From Lentilactobacillus sp. Marseille-Q4993 (GTDB lineage Bacteria > Bacillota > Bacilli > Lactobacillales > Lactobacillaceae): 64,000 bases of DNA. Of this stretch, positions 59,973 to 64,000 are shown piece after piece. The notes below the pieces were generated by a model, which was not told the DNA's origin, made no database searches, and saw only the letters and a list, made by a program, of their open reading frames with translations. The position numbers and the translations under genes were made by a program. Location of the stretch: the NCBI RefSeq assembly GCF_951230165.1, contig NZ_CATNVB010000008.1, positions 1 to 64,000 on the forward strand. The letters run 5' to 3'. Positions within the stretch are counted from its first letter, which is position 1, and every line of letters begins with the position of its first letter.

Positions 59973-61265
59973 GTGCTTCCTGAATTTAAAGAACATATGG
60001 ATAAGCTGGGGTACGAAAAATTATCCCCAATTCAAGAAAAGGTTTATAAGCCCCTTAGTCAAGGACGGAGCGTGGTTGGAATTAGTCCAACTGGATCCGG
60101 TAAAACAGTAGCCTTTACACTACCATTGCTTGAACGAATTGATCAAAACGGCGAAGTTTCGTTGTTGATTTTAGAACCTTCAGCGGAGTTAGCCATGCAG
60201 GTTTTTAATGTGGTATCCGAGTGGGGAAAATTAATTGGACTCAAGACGCAGTCCGCAATTGGTGGGGCAAACATCTCTCGTCAAATCGACAAACTGAAGG
60301 ATCATCCTAACATTGTTGTTGGAACAGTTGGTCGAGTTAGTGAGTTGATCAGTATGAGGAAACTTGCAATTGACCGGTTAGACTCAATCGTTATCGACGA
60401 AGCAGATGACTTGCTTAGTGATACCACCCTTGAATCAGTTCGCGACATTGTGGATAATGCCCCTGTGAACGTTATTCTTGGTTTCTTCTCAGCTACTAAA
60501 AGCGATATTGTTGAACACATTGACCGATGGTTTAATCAAGCAATTGAATTCATCGATACAACTAATATTGACGATACTCGGGGTAACGTCGCCCACCGGT
60601 TCCTTGAAGTTTCCAACCATAAAAAACCCGCAATGTTGATTAGGCTAATGGCTGATAAACACTTTTCAGCACTAGTTTTCTTTGACAAGATGGTTACGCT
60701 TCAAAAAGCATATAGTACTTTGACTCATCGGGGAATCAAAAACATTTCGAAACTAACTAGTGACCAGAGCAAAATGTCACGACAAAAAGCGGTTAAGGAT
60801 TTCCGAACAAAGAAATCTCAGCTGTTGTTATCCACTGATGTTTCTGCCCGGGGAATTGATATTATTGATCTTCCTGCTGTCGTTAACTACGAACTTCCAT
60901 CTGACGAAAGAACGTATATCCACAGAACCGGCCGGACTGGAAGAATGCATCATGATGGGATGATAATAAATCTCGGTGATGATCATGATTTCCGTGATTT
61001 AAAAAAATTAGTTGGCGCAGATTACGATCTCAAACCAATTTATTTTGATGGTAATGTTCTCAGTGAGACCAAGCCCAAGGTGAATAAGGCAGAGGTTAAA
61101 CAAGAGCCGAAAAGCCCAGAGCATAACGATGGTAATAAGTGGAATAGTCAAGAAAAGGCCACTTCTAAAAGTCATCAGTCGGTCGTAGCACCTAAGAAAC
61201 ACGTTAAAAAGAATAAGCATTCTAAGCGTAAGGGGATGCGTAGAAAGCACAATCCTGCCAATTAA
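59973..61265 (+). CDS. DEAD-box RNA helicase
   Basis: This 430-aa helicase likely unwinds RNA in ribosome assembly or mRNA decay. Motifs in order: Q-motif KLSPIQEKVYKP, motif I SPTGSGKTVAF, Ib region VGTVGRVSEL, motif II IDEADDL, motif III FSATKS, and motif VI YIHRTGRTGRMHHDG. From about residue 365 there is a low-complexity, very basic tail ending KKNKHSKRKGMRRKHNPAN, a probable RNA-binding extension. Start is GTG behind GAGG. Orthology within the CshA/CshB/YfmL group is not decided. Confidence 0.92.
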   Translation: MLPEFKEHMDKLGYEKLSPIQEKVYKPLSQGRSVVGISPTGSGKTVAFTLPLLERIDQNGEVSLLILEPSAELAMQVFNVVSEWGKLIGLKTQSAIGGANISRQIDKLKDHPNIVVGTVGRVSELISMRKLAIDRLDSIVIDEADDLLSDTTLESVRDIVDNAPVNVILGFFSATKSDIVEHIDRWFNQAIEFIDTTNIDDTRGNVAHRFLEVSNHKKPAMLIRLMADKHFSALVFFDKMVTLQKAYSTLTHRGIKNISKLTSDQSKMSRQKAVKDFRTKKSQLLLSTDVSARGIDIIDLPAVVNYELPSDERTYIHRTGRTGRMHHDGMIINLGDDHDFRDLKKLVGADYDLKPIYFDGNVLSETKPKVNKAEVKQEPKSPEHNDGNKWNSQEKATSKSHQSVVAPKKHVKKNKHSKRKGMRRKHNPAN

Positions 61266-61307
61266 CCTTTACAACCTACCTGAAAATTGAGATAATTGTA
61301 AAGGTTA
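61263..61307. repeat. 12-bp inverted repeat around the tRNA-Arg promoter
   Basis: TAACCTTTACAA (61263-61274) is the exact reverse complement of TTGTAAAGGTTA (61296-61307), with 21 nt between. It includes the stop codon of the helicase gene. There is no T tract, so it is not a normal terminator. Confidence 0.6.
61268..61296 (+). promoter_or_regulatory. Promoter of tRNA-Arg
   Basis: TTTACA (61268-61273) and GATAAT (61291-61296) are 17 bp apart, placing the start within 10 nt of the tRNA 5' end. Confidence 0.65.
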
Positions 61308-61310
61308 TCT

Positions 61311-61383
61311 GGCCTCATAGCACAACTGGATAGGGCACCCGCCTCCTAAGCGGTTGATCCCGGTTCGAGTCCGGGTGAGGTCA
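61311..61383 (+). tRNA. tRNA-Arg (anticodon CCU)
   Basis: A 73-nt cloverleaf fits: acceptor GGCCTCA/TGAGGTC (one G-U), D loop with AACTGGATA, anticodon loop CTCCTAA giving CCU for the AGG codon, T arm CCCGG-TTCGAGT-CCGGG and discriminator A. CCA is not encoded. Two pairs look imperfect (A12-G23 in the D stem and C27-U43 in the anticodon stem). It is a single tRNA gene with its own promoter and a strong terminator. Confidence 0.93.
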
Positions 61384-61396
61384 TTGCAAATAAGAA

Positions 61397-61446
61397 GCTC
61401 CAACGATTGGTTATCTGAATGATAATCAATTGTTGGAGCCTTTTTG
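61397..61446 (+). terminator. Terminator after tRNA-Arg
   Basis: GCTCCAACGATTGGTTATC (61397-61415) pairs with GATAATCAATTGTTGGAGC (61421-61439) over 19 positions with few wobbles or mismatches, then Ts. It also stands before the convergent - strand gene end. Confidence 0.9.
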
Positions 61447-61464
61447 TTAATCCGCAATTTAAGT

Positions 61465-62085
61465 TTAGTTAGTTACCACGGCCAGGTTGTTTCCAATGGA
61501 TTCCTTGGCGATTTGAACCCGCAAAAGAACCCGGAGCTTCTCAATGGGAGTTGTCAACAGGTTATCTAAGAATAGCTCCCGGTGACCGGAACCCATAACT
61601 TTAAGACCATTAGTGGCAATAAAGTTTGTTATCTTTTCAAAGGTGTCCTCATCTGGCTGTCCGAACGAAATTAGCTGGACTTCAGCACCTTCTTCTTCAC
61701 GTGTGAAGTGAATCTGGTCAAGGACATCTGGTGAAAATTCGGACTTGAGCTTGTCCTTAGCTTCCGATAATAATTCTGGAATTGTGAAATTTGGTTGTTT
61801 GATCATTAGAGTGAAACTGCCATCAGCATCCCAGTAGCTATTAAGGGGATATGGTTCATAGTCTCTAAACCACTCTAGTTTTGAACTGGTTGAAGCTGCT
61901 TCCTTAATCCCATTGGCAAGAGCGTACATTGCAGCAATAACTTCTTTGAAGTGACTATCGCTAAGGTCAAATTTTCCTTTGCCATGGTATGTGATATAGT
62001 TTCGCTCATTAAGCTCAACGATTGAGGGGGTTAAGCTAGTTGAATATTCTGCAGTTTCAACTTCTCGGTAGTCAAATTTATCCAT
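61465..62085 (-). CDS. GyrI-like small-molecule-binding domain protein
   Basis: This 206-aa soluble protein resembles stand-alone GyrI-like/AraC effector-binding domain proteins (RNYITYHGKGKFDLSDSHFK near the N-terminus, YEPYPLNSYWDADG, and LRVLLRVQIAKE near the end). Such domains bind small hydrophobic ligands; no DNA-binding part is present. It starts 12 nt after the Tag-like gene on the same strand with TAGGAGGA upstream, so the two form an operon. Confidence 0.75.
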   Translation of the reverse strand: MDKFDYREVETAEYSTSLTPSIVELNERNYITYHGKGKFDLSDSHFKEVIAAMYALANGIKEAASTSSKLEWFRDYEPYPLNSYWDADGSFTLMIKQPNFTIPELLSEAKDKLKSEFSPDVLDQIHFTREEEGAEVQLISFGQPDEDTFEKITNFIATNGLKVMGSGHRELFLDNLLTTPIEKLRVLLRVQIAKESIGNNLAVVTN

Positions 62086-62097
62086 AATAATATCCTC

Positions 62098-62583
62098 CTA
62101 TGGTCGATATTTGCGATCAACGATCCCTTGACCAATTAGTAGTAGTTGAATTGTGGTGGGGCCAACAAATTTGAAACCCCGTTTTTTCATATCCTTTGCG
62201 ACAACGGAGCCAATTTGGCTTGGGTCTAGCTCTGGTCGCTTTTTAGGATCGAATGACCAAAAGTATTCAGCAAGGTTACCGAACTCAGGTTCAAGTGAAA
62301 CGGCCGCCTGCGCGTTGTTCAGTACCGCTCTAATCTTACGGCCGTTTTGAATCATATCGGAATTCGATTCAATTTCCTCCAGTTCAGGATCATCAAACTG
62401 AGCCACTTTGTGGTAGTCAAAGTTAGCGAACACCTGCTTAAAAACTGGAATCTTTGATGCCGCAACTTTCCAACTCATTCCTGGTTGAAACACTGCTACG
62501 ACTAGAAATTCAAATGAAATGATGGGGTCATTATTGACTTTACCAAATAGGCCATGATATTCATCCACACCAATTGAACTCAT
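62098..62583 (-). CDS. Tag-like (3-methyladenine glycosylase I fold) protein, divergent
   Basis: This 161-aa protein aligns with DNA-3-methyladenine glycosylase I from VFQPGMSWKVAASKIPVFKQ through YFWSF to the conserved MKKRGFKFVGPTTIQLLLIG. Compared with the family, the N-terminal cysteine and WG/histidine zinc ligands, the catalytic Glu before the GxSW motif and the C-terminal His/Cys are not seen. It may be inactive or changed in function. ATG 62583 is chosen for its GGAGGTGG; an in-frame TTG 62694 gives an atypical extension. Confidence 0.75.
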   Translation of the reverse strand: MSSIGVDEYHGLFGKVNNDPIISFEFLVVAVFQPGMSWKVAASKIPVFKQVFANFDYHKVAQFDDPELEEIESNSDMIQNGRKIRAVLNNAQAAVSLEPEFGNLAEYFWSFDPKKRPELDPSQIGSVVAKDMKKRGFKFVGPTTIQLLLIGQGIVDRKYRP

Positions 62584-62747
62584 TTGGGACCACCTCCATG
62601 CAGGTAAGATAACATTTTTAGAGGCAAAAGGGGCTAATAATGATTTGCTGGCAAAAATAAAAAGACCAGCATTGCCATTCAAGGCAAACGCCAATCCTTT
62701 CGGTGATAAGTTGCCGAACCCGAATTCGGTTCTAATGTAGGAGGCGA

Positions 62748-62885
62748 TTACATAAGTAACTTTGCTACGATTGCTAGCAATGCGATAATCACTACCGAAA
62801 TAGCTAACAACGTGTATCCAGTTGACTTAGTTGCGTGCCCCATTGAAAATTCTGCTTGTTGCTTTCTCATATCTTGACGTCCCAT
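62748..62885 (-). CDS. 45-residue single-span membrane protein
   Basis: A short protein starting MGRQDMRKQQAEFSMGHATK and ending in one hydrophobic helix (YTLLAISVVIIALLAIVAKL). AGGGGAATTAAT precedes the ATG at 62885, and only 1 nt separates it from the gtrA stop, so it is translationally coupled. I do not recognise a family. A role alongside GtrA and the glycosyltransferase is suggested by position only. The 164-nt gap downstream of it (62584-62747) holds no further gene. Confidence 0.6.
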   Translation of the reverse strand: MGRQDMRKQQAEFSMGHATKSTGYTLLAISVVIIALLAIVAKLLM

Positions 62886-62886
62886 A

Positions 62887-63309
62887 TTAATTCCCCTTTG
62901 ATTTCTTGAATACAGCCCATTTGGACCAGAAATAATTAATAACGACAATTACCACATTATCAATTAGTTTTACGAGCATTTCGTTCCCAGATAATAATGT
63001 GATTCCTACGTATAGAATAACGTATTCGACACCTAGTGAGCCAATTCTACCTGTAAAAAAGAAGAAAATTTCTTTAATTATGTCTAGCCTGGTGGTGCTT
63101 GCGGAGTGGAAGACGTAGGCTTTATTAGTGATGTAAGCAAATAGAACGCTGACAAACCAAGCGATGGTATTATTTACTAACCACCCGATGCTGGTAAAAT
63201 GATGGATCAACCAAAAAGTCCCCAAATTAACAGCTGTAGTCAATACGCCCCAAAAAAGGTAGGAAATAACTTCCCGGTATCGATCAAATAAATCCGCAAT
63301 TTTTCTCAT
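62887..63309 (-). CDS. GtrA-family membrane protein
   Basis: This 140-aa protein has four hydrophobic helices (YLFWGVLTTAVNLGTFWLIH, NTIAWFVSVLFAYITNKAYV, then two near the C-terminus) and the GtrA signature NKAYVFHS. GtrA proteins are thought to flip lipid-linked sugars used for cell wall glycosylation. It starts 8 nt after the upstream glycosyltransferase gene, which fits this partnership. The ribosome binding site AGGAG is about 17 nt from the ATG, unusually far. Confidence 0.9.
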   Translation of the reverse strand: MRKIADLFDRYREVISYLFWGVLTTAVNLGTFWLIHHFTSIGWLVNNTIAWFVSVLFAYITNKAYVFHSASTTRLDIIKEIFFFFTGRIGSLGVEYVILYVGITLLSGNEMLVKLIDNVVIVVINYFWSKWAVFKKSKGN

Positions 63310-63317
63310 AGCAAATA

Positions 63318-64000
63318 TTATCGCTTCTCCTGAATAATGAATTGTGGTCGGTGTTTCGACTCTAGGTAGATCTTGCCAATATACTTACCGACTATTCCAA
63401 GGCAGAACAGTTGCACCCCACCAAAAAACAGGATAATTGAAACTAGTGAAGCCCAACCGGCTACGGAACCACCGAAGAATAGGGCACGGACGACAACAAA
63501 AATCAAAGCAAGAATCGATAGGAAACACATGAAACTGCCGACAATTGTTGCAAATCTGAGTGGCACATCAGAAAAGTCAACGATTGCCTCCAACGAGTAT
63601 TCAAACAGTTGGAAAATTGACCAAGAGGTTTCGCCAGCTGCTCGGGGAACCCCTTCGTACTCTAAGTACTTAGTGTTGAATCCAACCCAAGAGAAGATTC
63701 CCTTACTGAACCGATTGTACTCATTTAGTTCAAGGACAGCATCAACGTATTTTCTGGTCATTAGCCGGTAATCCCGAACATTTTGCTTAATTTCTACTTT
63801 GGCCATTTTGTTAATTACTTTGTAAAACGATGCTGATAGGAAAGCCCTGATTGGGTTTTGCTTTCGTGATTTTTGCACACAACCGACAACGTCATATTCA
63901 GAATCTTCGCGGTCCAAGATATCGAGCATTTGAATTAGCAACTCTGGTGGATCTTGTAAATCAACGTCCATGACAGCAATGAAGTCACCGCTTGCGTTTG
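63318..64000 (-). CDS. GT2 glycosyltransferase (GtrB/DPM1-like), cut by the window edge
   Basis: The reading frame runs to the right edge, so the N-terminus is missing. What remains begins GDFIAVMDVDLQDPPELLIQ, which includes the DxD metal site region, and ends with two membrane helices (about 63340-63560), the layout of polyprenyl-phosphate sugar transferases such as GtrB/YkoT. KQNVRDYRLMTRKYVDAVLE and FSKGIFSWVGF are typical. With GtrA and the small membrane protein it forms a probable cell-envelope glycosylation unit. Confidence 0.9.
   Translation of the reverse strand, partial: NASGDFIAVMDVDLQDPPELLIQMLDILDREDSEYDVVGCVQKSRKQNPIRAFLSASFYKVINKMAKVEIKQNVRDYRLMTRKYVDAVLELNEYNRFSKGIFSWVGFNTKYLEYEGVPRAAGETSWSIFQLFEYSLEAIVDFSDVPLRFATIVGSFMCFLSILALIFVVVRALFFGGSVAGWASLVSIILFFGGVQLFCLGIVGKYIGKIYLESKHRPQFIIQEKR

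Noticed and set aside
61311-61465. Integrated element at tRNA-Arg
   Set aside because: No integrase, no repeated tRNA 3' end and no foreign-looking genes follow; the next genes are ordinary chromosomal ones on the other strand.
62584-62694. Longer Tag-like protein from TTG 62694
   Set aside because: The added 37 residues do not resemble the family, while GGAGGTGG stands exactly before ATG 62583.

Overview
The window is a stretch of core chromosome from a low-GC Firmicute of the order Lactobacillales, most likely family Lactobacillaceae. Supporting signs are the S10-spc-alpha ribosomal operon running straight into ecfA1-ecfA2-ecfT-truA-rplM-rpsI, a zinc-ribbon (type Z) S14, the order purK-like/pcrA/ligA/camS/gatCAB/dagK/rlmD, a FabT-regulated FASII-acetyl-CoA carboxylase cluster, AGGAGG ribosome binding sites, frequent TTG/GTG starts and AT-rich codon use. 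The species cannot be fixed from the sequence alone. I see no insertion sequence, prophage, CRISPR array, restriction or toxin gene; this is housekeeping sequence, so the interest lies in regulation, odd start codons and enzyme relatives that have lost catalytic residues.

Layout. 1-368 is the leader of the S10 operon. 369-14285 holds 26 ribosomal protein genes plus secY, adk, infA and rpoA, all on the + strand, ending in a hairpin region after rplQ. 14457-18692 holds the ECF transporter energising module (ecfA1, ecfA2, ecfT), truA and the rplM-rpsI pair with its own promoter and L13-type leader. 18832-22321 holds an orphan ECF substrate-binding component, a small DUF2187-like gene on the - strand, a GH73 glucosaminidase, xpt and a degenerate PurK-like ATP-grasp gene. 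22513-33656 is DNA repair and tRNA amidation (pcrA, ligA, camS, gatC, gatA, gatB), a diacylglycerol kinase and a 23S rRNA methyltransferase. 33858-36814 is a three-gene glycine betaine ABC transporter (Gbu/OpuA type). 37021-41930 is a deoxyribonucleoside catabolic operon (deoC, deoB, deoD, deoR, pdp). 42197-51957 is the complete FASII/ACC operon, preceded by two FabT boxes and followed by a strong terminator. 52040-53572 holds a biotin ligase and menG. 53609-57679 is a divergent gluconate locus (gntK-gntP against a RpiR regulator). 57713-61265 holds a GH25-like protein, a DUF4828-like protein, a Gfo/Idh oxidoreductase and a DEAD-box helicase. 61311-61383 is tRNA-Arg(CCU). 61465-64000 is a - strand block: a glycosyltransferase cut by the window edge, GtrA, a 45-residue membrane peptide, a Tag-like protein and a GyrI-like protein.

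How the parts fit. The deo genes convert deoxyribonucleosides to bases and deoxyribose phosphate and then acetaldehyde plus glyceraldehyde 3-phosphate. The ACC genes make malonyl-CoA for FASII; AccB must be biotinylated by the ligase just downstream. GntP imports gluconate and GntK phosphorylates it. GatCAB provides Gln-tRNA(Gln) and possibly Asn-tRNA(Asn) by transamidation. The energising module EcfA1-A2-T probably serves several S components, one of which is at 18832.

Most notable observations: two genes (truA and the betaine-binding lipoprotein gene) whose only sensible start codon is AUU; a second FabZ without the catalytic histidine; a GH25-fold protein with its acidic catalytic residues replaced; a PurK relative and a Tag relative with eroded motifs; helically phased direct repeats upstream of the betaine transporter and the deo operon; and a 12-bp inverted repeat embracing the tRNA-Arg promoter.
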